From Microthyrium microscopicum (taxonomy: Eukaryota; Ascomycota; Dothideomycetes; Microthyriales; Microthyriaceae), in assembly GCA_010405405.1 (NCBI GenBank), contig MU004237.1, positions 1,747,345 to 1,811,344 on the forward strand: a stretch of 64,000 nucleotides of DNA. The letters are read 5' to 3'. The translations under genes were made by a program, and so were the position numbers. Positions 11,052-22,467 of this stretch are shown here, in pieces; within the stretch, counting starts at the first letter, position 1, and the number at the start of each line of letters is the position of its first letter. The notes beneath the pieces were generated by a model. The model was given only the letters and a program-made list of their open reading frames with translations. It had not been told where the DNA came from and ran no database searches.

Positions 11052-13059
11052 CTAAAGGTCCAGAGTGCGAGCATGCTCCGCAAAGAAGACCCGCATCGCA
11101 CCAGGATGAATTGTGGCCATGTTGTACCATTCTTTGATGGTGGGTTCAACATGTGGATACTTCGAATGCTGGATGTAGGTTCCGTTTCGTTGACGCTTAG
11201 CAATTTCTTTTTCAATTCGAGATCGATCAGAAAGAGAGACATCGAAGCAGCCACGAGCATTGACCGCAAAGCCATTGAAAGTAGGTGAAGATGCACCTGT
11301 AGAATCGTCTAATTGGTAGTCACCCACGAAGTTGAAATCAAAGAGCCGACAGTATTCTTTGTCATCGTTTTCCTTAGGACTCTCCAACCATTCGTTAATC
11401 TGAAGGAGTTGGTTTAGATGCGGGCGAGAGAGGTAGATCTTGACAGTAGGCTTCAGAGACTTTAAGAGACCAGTAAAGGCTCTAATATCCTCATAGATAC
11501 CATACTGATTTGTCAACTCCAGAGTCAACGACTTGAGGTCTGTGAAGCGGCTCAGCTGGAAGACCGTTTCATAAGACCAGCCATGGACGTGGCGGGTCGT
11601 GTAGGCCACATGATTTGAGACTCCGCCGTGGATCGAGACTCGAGGGAAAGCAGGAGGCGCTGTTCCGTTTGGAATTCTCTTACGCAGATGATTGTAACCG
11701 CCCTCCGACTCGTGTTGAAGAATGAGATTGCGAATACTGAGACCTGACTCCAATTGAGAACCATAATAGTCGCTGGCCAGTAAGTCAATCTTCAGTTTCG
11801 TGATTTTTAACTGTCGATTGTGTTGGTGCTGAGCAGGGACGCGTGTGTTTCCAGCGAAGGTGACTCTGAAAGTGTTCTCCCCATAGAACACAGCCGCAGC
11901 CTGCTGTGACAGTTCAGGGTTGACGATGGCTGCTGAGAGGAAGCAATGCTCATCACGTGGAAGGTATGCGTTATATTTGGCCTTGTATTCGAGACCTCGT
12001 TCTTGAGCTATGGTTGTACCTCGATTGTTGTAATTGTCAATTGTAACATGATCCAATTTGACCTCGATGATGGCATCGTTGGCATACAGATGCTTGAAGA
12101 CCATTTGCCGAAGCTCGAACGGAAACTTCATCATTCCTACGACATTGTCGCGGATCCGAGGGAATTGAGCAATTCGTTGAGAATAGCCATGGTGAAGAAA
12201 GTCTCGCTTGGCTCGAAGTAGGTTCAAGGCACTGGCGCTCTCAAATATCGAGAGAGCCGTTACTAGTTGCTCAGGAATTGAAATAATCCCCATAAGGCTA
12301 AGGAAACCTGTACGCACAGCTTCAACGGTAAAGTTTTCGCTGTCTGCCAGGCTGATGATGTTCTGTCCAAACAGAGCATATCGGTTTGTCTTTGTGCTGT
12401 GAGGCGCAATGCTGCTGCCAGGTACAGTCTCGCTGAAGACATTCTGAAAGAATTGTTGAACTCGAGTTTTGAGATTTTCGCACTTCTTGTCAATAGCGTG
12501 AGACATATGCAGTCTAGATATATTGTTAGTACGGTATTTCACGAAATGTTATCAAAACCAGAACGATCTGGAAAACCCAAACGGCCTGCCTAGCGTGAAG
12601 TACTGTCGGACTTTTACGGTTGCCATAGAATGCTATGGGAGCCGTAATAGGCTATGGTATGAACAGAAGTAGAACCCAGATATGGCTTAGAGTAGGAAAT
12701 ACTTACATCTCGGTGTAGTCGTAATTATACAACGCTGTCCCAAGTGGGTTGACAGGAGGGTTCCCCAAAAATTCACGAGCTAGCTCGAGCCGTGTCACTC
12801 CACGCTCAAGCCGCTCATCGAGTTGGTCTTGCAGCATTTGAGGAACAGGGCGCTTATGGTGATCTTGAGCATTTTCACGGATCTGATGATTAGCTGGTTG
12901 GTTTGCTTGAGCTAGGAGAATTAAAGGATCCGTATGATCTGCTACTTGGTGTGCGCGTGTCCGGATTTGATCGCGGGTTCGATGCTTTCGACGCTGCTTT
13001 GCAGATACTGGTACACGTGGAATCTGTGCCGCAGATGACCTATATGGAGATTGCAGCAT
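11052..13059 (-). CDS. G2: F-box/2EXR-like paralog
   Basis: Second copy of the array. Exons 13059-12707 and 12513-11052 join in phase 2 (donor GTAAGT, acceptor ATCTAG) to give 604 residues. The intron (193 nt) interrupts the YDYTE(I)LHM motif at the same place as the first intron of G4. The N-terminal part (about 115 residues) is basic and Gln-rich but much shorter than in G1 and G3. Conserved family motifs follow: SIFESASALNLLRAKRDF without introns, FPFELRQMVFKHLY, AYLPRDEHCFLS, LSQQAAAVFYGENTF, YGIYEDIRAFTGLLKSL, NEWLESPKEND, LFDFNFVGDY, FNGFAVNARGCFDV, YPHVEPTIKEWYN and GAMRVFFAEHARTL at the very end. Appears intact. Function unknown; the F-box-like helix suggests a possible protein-interaction role. 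Confidence 0.8.
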
Positions 13060-13836
13060 GGCCGTGAAGTCTGATGGTGAATCCGATTTTGGAGTCTGTG
13101 ATATAGACTGATAGAGCTTGCAATTGGAGGAGCAGGAGGAGAAGCAAGTTGGTGTATAGATTCGGAGGAAGATTTTGGGGATGGAGAAGGAAGACGGAGA
13201 AGCAAGTGGTAGGTTTATTTAATCTTGCGAGGTTTGTGATAATGAAGGAAGATGGTGAAGAGGAGAAGACGAGTGAAGAGTGAAGGACACGAATCCAAGG
13301 CCTATCGGAGGAAAGAGTCGGGCCCAGCAAACTTCTAGGTCCAAATTCAAGGTGGAGACTTGAGGTGCCCAGGTGAGCACCGAAAAGGAGATCATGTCAT
13401 ATGTAACACGGGTCGACAAAAGACTGAAGCGCTTCGATCAATTGAGGCATCTTCCATTGCATCTTAATAGAAAGACGCATTAATCCTCAGTACAATCCAC
13501 GAGCTATGAGGATATTGAGACCCTCTTTGGGAAATAAAGCTCTCGATTATGGGACGTGACATATCACATGAGCCAGCGAAGCTGCTTGGAGCGTCTCGTG
13601 CCAGTTAGTTTATCCATTGATTGAAACCTCAAGCTTCCCTTCGACTAGAAAGCGAGTGACACATGTTATCTTCATCAGTGAGCACTATTTGCACCTCCTT
13701 CAGTTCAAATACCTTGCTTCGAACTATACGAGAGCGATATTCCATTTCACACCACTTGACGAGTCGTTTCGTGTTTGTTTCAGCAATGAATTCAGTTCAT
13801 CTTTTATCTAACATAATGCTGGCCATCGCATAACTA
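13060..13836. other. Intergenic upstream of G2
   Basis: Promoter side of G2. A stretch at about 13521-13555 (CTTTGGGAAATAAAGCTCTC) resembles the inside of the MITE-like elements at 53.8 and 58.1 kb (GGGAGATAAAGCACTC), possibly a worn copy. No gene seen. Confidence 0.4.
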
Positions 13837-14457
13837 CCATAGCGCGCGACGGGGGGTAATAGAAATGATGTTGAGAGGATCGTTTCATGATTTATATACG
13901 TTTTTAGCCAAAAAATACCACTTCTCAACAAAGGGGAAGAATTAGTAAATTTGTTAAGAAGTAGTATTTCCTTAAAAAGGCCCATCTTTAGGCTAAAAAT
14001 AGTGTTTTTATAATAAATGTACTTCTTAACACCAAAAAAAGGAGCGATAGGAGCCAAAACTAGCGTCGCTTTTTTTTTTTTTTTTTTTTTTTTTTATATT
14101 TCTTACATTCGAACTACGAATTAGGCTAGCACGGGATTACAATACGATGAGAGTTATGGATGTACAGTTCTACTACGATCGTGATTTACTAACAGAATTT
14201 ACCTTAAATGTGAATATATAGCAAGTACGATAAAGCCTTGGCGGCTATCGTATTTACTCCTTCTAAAAGTCCTATCGTGACTTCTCCCCCTTTAGCTAAA
14301 AATGCTTAAAATAGAAGAAGATAGACTTAGACTATAGATAAAGTAACATAACACTAAAATAGGAAAACGATTCCATTATAATATTTCTATAACAACTTCA
14401 CGGTCTTCCAAAACATCGCTGGCAATGATTTCTATTACCCCCCCTACCACGCTATGG
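13837..14457. mobile_element. 621-bp MITE with long terminal inverted repeats and TA target duplication
   Basis: The left end reads CCATAGCG (13837-13844) then, after six less conserved bases, GGGGGGTAATAGAAAT (13851-13866); the right end reads ATTTCTATTACCCCCC followed by CGCTATGG (14450-14457), the exact reverse complement at both blocks. The inverted repeat is about 35 bp overall with a few mismatches. Both ends are flanked by TA (13835-13836 and 14458-14459), the target duplication of Tc1/mariner elements. The inside is AT-rich, has no transposase ORF, and carries a run of 26 T at 14070-14095. This is what a non-autonomous Tc1/mariner-derived element looks like. It lies between G2 and the broken G3. 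Confidence 0.8.
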
Positions 14458-14639
14458 TACATTTGATGAAACCGCGCTGCTCAGTCTGTAAATCCCTTTG
14501 AGAACCACGCCGTAGCCCAAAGCTAATGTTTCAGACTGATCCCTCAAATGTAGAGGAAGAGAACGAGAGCACGCCTGTATCGGTGTAGGCGGTGGCACAC
14601 AGCAAAGTCGATGGGAGTATGCCGCATCTTTTGTAACTG

Positions 14640-17600
14640 GATCAGGAGTTTGATTAATGGCCATAGCGCGAGCGTGTTCCGCAAACAACACGCGCATCGC
14701 ACAGAATAAATTGTGATAGGGTGCCCCAAAGGACGGTAACTTCTATATACTCGAAGCTTTCGATCTAGACTACGTACCTAAGGCAACGTGTTAAGTCAAG
14801 GACTCTAATCGCCCGCATAGCCTGCGATGCTACCATGATGTGTGTTGAACTCGACCGTGATCTAACAATGATGTTTTCTATGCCGTTGATTGACACAGGT
14901 ATCCTCCAACCGTGAACGACTTTCGTGACTCTGATCAGGTTTCCTTCGATATTTCCGATTCAGACGCATTCACCACAGAGGTCGATCCTCGTAAATATGG
15001 CAGCTACGATCAGAATTTATTTAGATATCCGCACATCGAACCCAACATCAAGAACTAGTACCTTTCACTCGTTGAGCCGCATCGGCTCCTCTAGCGTGGG
15101 TTTCTTAGTTCTAGTGTCGTATTTGGAGCGACGTAGAAAGACAACCACAGATGGATTGAGAGAGCTCAATAAGCCAGTGATGGCTCCAATGTCCAGATGA
15201 TTGCCTTCCTCGTTGGTCAGGCGGATCTCCAAAGAAGCAAGGTTGGTGAACCGCTTGAAATCGAAAATTTCTTCAAACGACGAGCTCTGAGATTGGCTAG
15301 CATGGTGTTCCGCAAATAGAGTGTTTGGCTTCTCATCGGACACTGGCTTGTGTTCGGAACGTATGGTGTTCTGGATAATAAGTTGTCGAATGCTATGTTG
15401 AGGCTTGTTTTGTGAGCCGAAATAATCGTCAAGCAACACATCAATCTTCGCTTGGGCCTCAGCCTTCAACGAATCAAATTCTAGCATGTCCGGATGGAAG
15501 TCGACTTGGAATGTATTCTCGCTATAGAATAATTTCGCAGCCTGACCCGCGTTAGTACGTTGTACTGACTAAGGAACAGAGATGACTGGCCTGCTGGGAG
15601 AAATCAGGGGTGACGACTGCCGCTGAAAGAAAGAGATGATCATCGCGTGGCAGATATGCCCTATACTTGCCGGATTGGGAAATTCGCTTTGATATGATGC
15701 GTATTGGAGCATCGTGAATATAGAGATGCTTGAAGACCATTTCACGAAGCTCAAATGGGAAAGACTTCATGCCCACGACATTGTCTAGTACTCGAGGCTG
15801 CTGCGACATACGGAATGAATAGCCGGATTGCAGGAAATCGCGCCTAGAAAATGTTACAAGGCGATCAAATAAGGGCCCTAGAAGTATTCAACCAGATGAA
15901 GCCATTCAAGAACTTTGGTGGCTCCTCGTATCTCATGAATAGAGGATCTTGTTCTTTCCATCGCGTTTGAAGAGCATCAGCAATTTTCCAAACTCGATGG
16001 TAAAGCAAGCATTTTCTCCTCATGAGAAGCAGCAGCAGCCAGCGACGTAAATGGGAGCATCAACATCGGCCAGCGGGCTGTAATCAGAACTTACTTGGCT
16101 TGCAGTAAAACCACGGCAGCTGCGCTCTCGAATATCCTAGAAGAAAATCAGCACTCCATTTCTATTCTGCGTGGCGCATTATACTCACTGCAACGCTGTT
16201 TCCTCATGCTCAGAAGATGCTAAATCATCCAAGACTAGCTGGATATCATTGCGAGCAGCGTCGATAACGACTGACACGCCTTCCGCCATACTCTGCATAC
16301 GTTGTTCGAAGACACCATATATATCACTTTTGGTACTGCTAGCCATGATATTTGTCAATCCATTAGCTCGCAATTCGATTTCCGTACCCTGCTTCTTTAT
16401 CTCGGCAGTCATGTGTCGCACACTGGTGTAGTCATAGTCGCTTAGTTTGGATCCTAGAGGGTTTACCGGAGGAGAGCGACTGAAATCACGGGCTAATTGA
16501 AGCTGCGCTACTGCCGCTTCAAGGCGTTGCGCGGGTGATGCAGGGTTAGAAGGATTTGCTTGATGTGCTGGCGTCACTGCCTGAATGACTTGAATTTGAC
16601 GAGTCTGGCGAGTCCCAGTACTTCCTCTGCCATTCCCTCGACCTGAACGTCGACCTCGTTGTTGTCCTCGATTACCTCGGTTTGCTAGATTAGGGCGAGT
16701 TGCTTGGTTTTGTTGTGAAGGAGGCATTCGTTGTGGAGCCATCTGTTGTAGAGCCATCTGCTGTGGGGGAACCATCTGCTGTGGGATAGCCATCTGCTGT
16801 GCAGGAACCATCTGCTGTGGAGGAGCCATCTGCTGCGGAAGTTGAATCTGCTGTGGAGGTTGATTCTGCTGTGAATATTGATTTTGGAAACCAAAGAGCG
16901 ATGCATGTAAAGACTGCTGGGTAGGCGCAAGTTGTGGCATTCTAGGATGAGACCCTTGCCCAGACATGAACATCGGTGGTCCGTATTGCGATTGATATGC
17001 CGGCGCAAAGTTGGACATCCCATATTGACGCGGTGGGCCAGCAACGAACATCGGCTGCCCATATTGCGGTTGGTAGAATGGCGCAGAGCTTGGTAGCAGA
17101 TTAGTAGCTTGTGGGGCAGATACATACTGAGTCTGCTGTAGTGTAGCTGAAGTTTGAGGCCAATGTAATGGATTGATCGCAAATGTATTGAACATCAAAT
17201 TGCCTGCATTTGGATGGTTGCTGATTTGTGCTGTGGGTGCAAAAGCTGGGGCATATGCCGGAGCTGGCGCGTATCCTGGCGCCGGTGCATATGTCGATGT
17301 TGATCTGGTTAGAAGACCCGATACATGTGTATATTGCTGTCTGAAGGAAGAGTTCTGTGCGTATATAGTACTAGGTCCATATGCTGGAGTTGGCCCGTAG
17401 ACTGGCGCTGATCCAGCGACGGGACGAGAGACAGGCCCAACAGAAAGATGAGATGAATGTGCGGAAGCATTTGTAGATGAATGTGCATTTCCGAAAACCG
17501 TCTGAGCAGCTGGGAGAGGCCGATGAGTGGAAGTTTGCTGGCCGGCTCCATTCAAATTGTTGCCGGCGATTGCGACATGATGAGGTGGTAGATGAGGTCG

Positions 17601-17648
17601 TAGAGGTCTGAAGCGTTGAGGCGCTGGCATAGGATTCTGGTCAGCCAT
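14640..17648 (-). pseudogene. G3: F-box/2EXR-like paralog, broken by internal inversion
   Basis: Third copy. Start ATG 17648; exon 1 17648-16189, a 42-nt exon 2 (16136-16095, encoding FESAAAVVLLQA) and exon 3 from 15843. Residues 1 to about 430 are low complexity: YAPAP repeats near 17300-17220 and QQM repeats (QQMAPPQQMVPAQQM) near 16860-16725. The family core is present: YDYTSVRHMTAEI, FPFELREMVFKHLY, AYLPRDDHLFLS, then after a disturbed spot at 15590-15540 (no splice solution keeps frame) YFGSQNKPQHSIRQL and LDIGAITGLLSSL. The reading frame ends at EPMRLNE stop (15065), just where paralogs continue with W. The missing block is found inverted on the plus strand (14720-15055), and the last piece MRVLFAEHARAM resumes on the minus strand at about 14697-14660. 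So the copy has lost its C-terminal domain. Confidence 0.75.
14720..15055 (+). other. Inverted piece of the G3 C-terminal coding region
   Basis: Read on the plus strand this segment encodes, in broken frames, APKDGNFYILEAFDLDYV (14723 on), PTVNDFRDSDQVSFDIS (about 14905-14958) and YGSYDQNLFRYPHIEPNIK (about 14996-15052). These line up with the C-terminal order of G1/G2: PPKEGDYEEYLKFFDFNYV, PTVNGFAIKADGCFDVS and the GTYIQHSKYPHVEPTIK block. All other G3 parts are on the minus strand, so the piece has flipped in place. It is about 70 nt longer than the same part of G1/G2, mostly between FDLDYV and PTVN. Confidence 0.75.
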
Positions 17649-18651
17649 TTGATTGGAGTCAATTGTTGCGCAAAGAGTAGTAGAAGTGATTGTGATGTAG
17701 AAAAGTGGGAGAATGATCTGTGATGGCGTGGATGGAGCAAGTGATAGAAGTTTGTGATGGAGAACGAGGTTGGAGAAGCAGTTCGAAAGTTTGTAGAAAC
17801 TTGCTGAGTTTCGGGGAGGGTGGTGGTGGAAGGATGGCAACGAAGCGGTGACTAACAGCCATTCCTATTGAAGCTCTAGCATAATGAAGGATTGAGGTGA
17901 CAGTTTGTTCAAGGTGGTCATTCGAGGTGACCAATCCTCATGACCATTCAATCGAGGTGACAAACGATACAAGTTCTATAGGCGAAATCCAATGGAATTA
18001 GTCAAATATGATTACAAACAGAGCCAACAAGCTCGGAAAGGCCATATGGTCTTTTCAGGGTGATAAATTCGTAGCATTTGATGAGATCCATAGCACTAGA
18101 TCGGAAACGCATGTTATAGCAACCTTCTAGGTTGAAGAAAAATGTGATGTTTTTGGGATTCATCGGACGTGTTCAAGAATTGTGACTTCCACGGGGAAAT
18201 ATTACCGGCTCTTGATGAGCGTGTATAGCCGACAGATGCGTAGATAATCAGGCTTTCATTGACTACGATGAGGAGTATTGGGCTTTCTAATGAAGAGAAA
18301 GTTTGGAAGCTATTGGCGCTGGGTAAGGCGCCATTTATTTTGCCAGGCCTGTGGTAGTCAAAAAAGTATTCAGGTCACTAGCATCGAAGAGAGAACTATA
18401 GAATAGCTACTATTGTACATTAAGCTTTCTAAGAAGTGTATAATGGCGGTTAGAGGACTGACAATTTATTCGTATAAAGATAGTGACGATTTATTCGTTG
18501 TAGCACTCCCGACCAATTGCGAGTGCAAGTCCTGTCATCTGCAATATCCACCGTCTTTTCCAGCAAGAGTCGTTGCTTCAACTCGCATGGTGGTCAAGGA
18601 TGCTTCTCAAATGTGATGGTAGATGAAGTTGTTGGTGCCAGCTATGAGAGC
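17649..18651. other. Intergenic between G3 and G4
   Basis: No gene seen. At 18328-18350 GCGCCATTTATTTTGCCAGG matches the end sequence of the MITE-like family described at 42.3 and 58.0 kb; its partner end was not found, so this may be a solo remnant. Confidence 0.45.
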
Positions 18652-20489
18652 CTATGGGAGGGTGCGTGCGTGTTCAGCAAAGAATACCCGCATGGCACCA
18701 GGGTGGATTGTATCCGCATACATGTACCAGTCTCGAATACTGTCATTACCGTATCGACGTCCTGCGATAGCACGACTGGCTCCTACCAATAGTGGCCCGA
18801 AACCAGCGGGAAGGCGGTTGGCTGCTACCACAACATTGCCGGCGGCCCCAATTCGTGCGCGATACTCAAAGTCGAAGAAGCGGTTGTACTGGTCGAGGTC
18901 ACCATCTTGTGGTGCTGTGAGCCAGTGATTGATCTTCAAGCGACGAGACAAGTGTGGAACTCGTAAGTACACTTTGACCGAGAAGGGAAGGCGGTTTAAG
19001 AGTTTTGTGAAAGCTCGAATGTCCATATGGTTTTCATACTCATCACTAAGGACAAGCTCCAAAGATTCTAGCTTCTTGAACTCCTGTAGCGCAAAGACAG
19101 AATGGTACTCCACAGGCTGAGAGTGGCGAGTCGTATAGATCTGGTGATTTTCGATGTCGACGTTCTGATGTACATTCTCGGGGGGTGCACCATTGATGAC
19201 CACCTTTGGTCTCGCAGTCTTCTGGAGAATGAGGTGTCGTATGTTGTCGCTACCTTTACTGTAGGAGCCAAAGTAATCACCATCCAGTAGAAGATCAACT
19301 TTGGATCGCACTTCTATTTGCAACTGCCGACATTGTCGGCCAGGCAGCAAAATGGCCGTATGGAAGAGGACCTTGAACGTGTTCCGTTTGTAGTATTCCT
19401 CGGCGGCGAGTTGGGATAGTCTAGGACCGACAATAGACGACGAGAGAAAGTAGCTATGCTCTACCGGGAGGCACACCACTTTCTGATTGTTCATGGCAGC
19501 CACTCGCTTTGTTCCAACTTCGATAGTTTGGCCGGTGCCGTACACATATTCGAAGATCATCAGGAGGACCTCGTTGGAGAGCTTTTCCAGGTTGGAAACC
19601 TTGCGAATGAGCTCGGGATTTCCGGAGATGCGGAGAGAATAGCCAGAGTTCAGATAGTTGTGTCTAGATCTTCATTAGCACAGATTGTTGAAATGCAGAG
19701 GTTGACAGTGATCATAGTGGGGCGTTGCAACTGTTAGGAGCGACCGGTGTGCTCTCCACACCTAGCACATGCAAAGTTTCCAAAGCACCCGCCGCCTGAT
19801 GGGGGCATGTCATTGATGAAAAAAGGAAGAACTTACTGTGCTCTCAACAAAGCAGTCGCAGTTGCGCTTTCGAACAGTCTAGAGAATTAGGGGTTAGCAT
19901 ATCACTTAAGCTACTAATACTTGGATTTTTTGACTTACTGAAGTGAGTTTTCTTGCTCCTCCGAAGTTTGCATCTCATGCTCTCGAGTTACTTCGATACC
20001 TAACATCGAATTCAAGTTTTTTTGAATGCAATTAGTAGAATGTAACTGGCCAGTCGTAATGGCTTCAATTCCCTCCGCAAAATCAATGATTTGGGTCTCT
20101 TTGGCAGTTGGAGGTCTTCTGCCTTTCTTGTCAAGCACATTTTGCCTAAGCTCTAGAGTTTGTGCTAAGATTCTACTAGAACCGTTAGCGTGCTGTAAAT
20201 AGTTATCAATTCCAATGGCTTGCTTACTGCGCTGTCTGCATGTTGACTTCGGTAGACAAGATAGAGACACTAGAGCAGTTAGTACGCATGCTTTAGCTCA
20301 GACGTTGGTATAATACGTTGGATAATCGTAGTCGCTTAGAGCAGTTCCAAATGGGTTGCGCAGCACGACACTGCGGGTGTTCTGAGATAATTCGGACTCG
20401 AACCGTGCTGCAAGCTCGAATTTGGACGATGCAATAGCATATCTATCCTCTGGAGAGAAATCATCCCTATCTGACGATGAAGAGGCCAT
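18652..20489 (-). CDS. G4: F-box-like paralog with five exons
   Basis: Fourth copy, the most divergent. Exons 20489-20317, 20269-20228 (42 nt), 20175-19939, 19878-19837 (42 nt) and 19663-18652 give 501 residues; all junctions keep frame, with GT donors and CTAG-type acceptors. The N-terminus is short (MASSSSDRDDFSPEDRYA) and lacks the long repeats of G1 and G3. YDYPTVSILSTEV spans exons 1-2; LFESATATALLRAQ is the second 42-nt exon. The F-box-like motif is clearest here: LEKLSNEVLLMIFEYVYG. Then FLSSSIVGPRLSQLAAEEYY, YFGSYSKG, HMDIRAFTKLLNRL, INHWLTAPQDGDLDQYNRFF and the terminal GAMRVFFAEHARTLP. This copy best supports reading the family as F-box related. Function unknown. Confidence 0.75.
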
Positions 20490-21572
20490 TCCGACAAACG
20501 AATGGTAGCTTAGCAAGCCAACTTGATACTGAAATGAAGGAAAATGAAGAGACAGGGCAAGGTGCAAAGAAATGAGGGCAGAAAAGTGAGAGTTAGGAAT
20601 TCAAAAGCCGTCAAACATAGAGGAAGAGGATGGACACAACTTGCTCAAGGTTGAGGGAAATGAGGGATGTATGACTAGCCATAGTGGCGAGTAGAGTAAG
20701 AGTTGCTAAAAGAAGATGTAGCTATTTCCTCCTAAGGCAAGTATGGAGTGGCCATCGGACGGCTCTGAGGTTTGGGCAACACTCTTCCTCTTTTGGACAC
20801 TTCTTTTAAATCGGGGCAGCCGCGAAACACTAGTTGCCTTGATTCCCAGCCATTCATTGCAATTCCATTCAGATATTGGTTTGGGATTGTTGGCTGAATC
20901 TCACGCATGCACGGAGTGGGGGACATCAAGGGAGAAGGGTGCGTGTCGTCCATCGGCTCGTACATAGATGTCAACAGAGTTGGCCAACGATAAGCTTCAG
21001 AGAGACGCCTATTCTCGGAGGATCCTGGATACTCATGGCTTTGAAAAGTTAGCTGCCTTACAGGCTACAGCCTGCTCAATTGAGGCTTTATCGTGGACAT
21101 GAAGCTGCATTGTATGGCAAGACGGAGGAACTCCTGCCCTGACCGATTTCGAGAAATCTAACAAGGTGACCATAATCAAGACTCGGCGTAGATGCTAAAG
21201 ACCCGTAGGAAGGAACTGGAGGAGTACGATATATGAGGCTCCCGGCTTCAATGGAGAACAAGCGAGGAGCTTGTTGAGTGGAATAAGACATAACGAACTG
21301 ACAAAATGCGTTGTATGCATCAAATAGCATTTCTGAGAGAGATTACTCATTAAAACTCAATCATACTCTGCCGAACAGAACCTAGGAAGACAGTTTCGTG
21401 AAGCAAGTTACACAATAAAGTTGGGATGAAGTTGGAAGATTGGAGCCTCGCGGGAATTAGACGCGCGCTTACTCTGACAGATGCAACCGGCCGAACATCA
21501 ACTCTTACTTTGGCAGCTATTTGCTCTTTACGCCGACCATTATCATGAAAGACATATATTGAAACTGACATT
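20490..21572. other. Intergenic between G4 and GOS1
   Basis: No gene supported. Minus-strand ORFs of 80 codons at 20732-20974 and 21088-21330 have no motif or splice support. Likely holds the G4 promoter and the GOS1 upstream region. Confidence 0.4.
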
Positions 21573-22333
21573 ATGGCCTCTTCAAATACGGGTGGATGGG
21601 CCCAACTCCGGCAGCAGACCCGCAACGCCGAGCAAAGTGTACGTATTCCTCCTATGCCGATACCGTGATCTCCAAGCCGATCAAGCGGAAGCGAACTAAC
21701 ATACTGTCCTGATAGACCGAGTCCCTATTCCACACGTATTCGCAATATACCGCTTCAGGCACACTCTCCACCAAGCCTAGCGATGCCGAAACCCACACCG
21801 AAGCCCAGATCCGCGACCTCCTCGACAGGCGCGAATCTCTCATCACCCAGCTCTCCAATCTCCTCGACTCCGAATCCGCCCTGACCGCCTCCGCACTCAA
21901 GCAAAACAATCTCGCACGACACCGCGAAGTCCTCACAGAACACCGGCGCGAAGTAGCCCGCATAAAACTCAACATCAGCGAAGCGCGCAACCGCGCAAAC
22001 CTCATGAACAATGTCCGCAGCGACATATCCGCCTACCACGCGGCGAACCCGGCACAACAAGAAGCAGACTACATGCTAGGCGAGCGACAGCGTATCGACT
22101 CGAGTAACCGGATGATGGACGGTGTGCTTAGTCAGGCATATGATATCAACGATAACTTCAACACGCAGAGGGAGACGCTGGCTAGCGTGAATAGAAGGAT
22201 TATGGGTGCGGCAGCGCAGTTGCCGGGGATCAATACGTTGATGAACCGGATTAGTTCGAAGAAGAGACGGGATGCGATCATATTGGCTGTTTTCATTGCG
22301 ATGGGTTTCTTATTACTCTTGTATTTCCGATGA
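21573..22333 (+). CDS. GOS1: Golgi SNARE Gos1 (GOS28 family)
   Basis: Qb-SNARE of the cis-Golgi, working in ER-Golgi and intra-Golgi vesicle fusion. Two exons: 21573-21638 and 21716-22333, 227 residues, the usual size. The N-terminus MASSNTGGWAQLRQQTRNAE is the family start. RDLLDRRESLITQLSNLL and RHREVLTEHRREVARIKLNI form the regulatory helices; the SNARE motif follows from about residue 143 (ERQRIDSSNRMMDGVLSQAY) through RRIMGAAAQLPGINTLMNRI, with the conserved SSKKRRDAIIL before a C-terminal tail anchor (VFIAMGFLLLLYF). Ends 134 bp from the convergent ATP10 gene. Confidence 0.95.
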
Positions 22334-22467
22334 CAGCATGGCATTGAACTGGTGCATGGAGTTGGATTTGGGGTATCAATCTATCTTACGCTATGCTTCG
22401 CCAAACATTCGGCGATGCTCTATATCATACAAATACTGTACAAAACACAACACTTATCCCAAGATCT

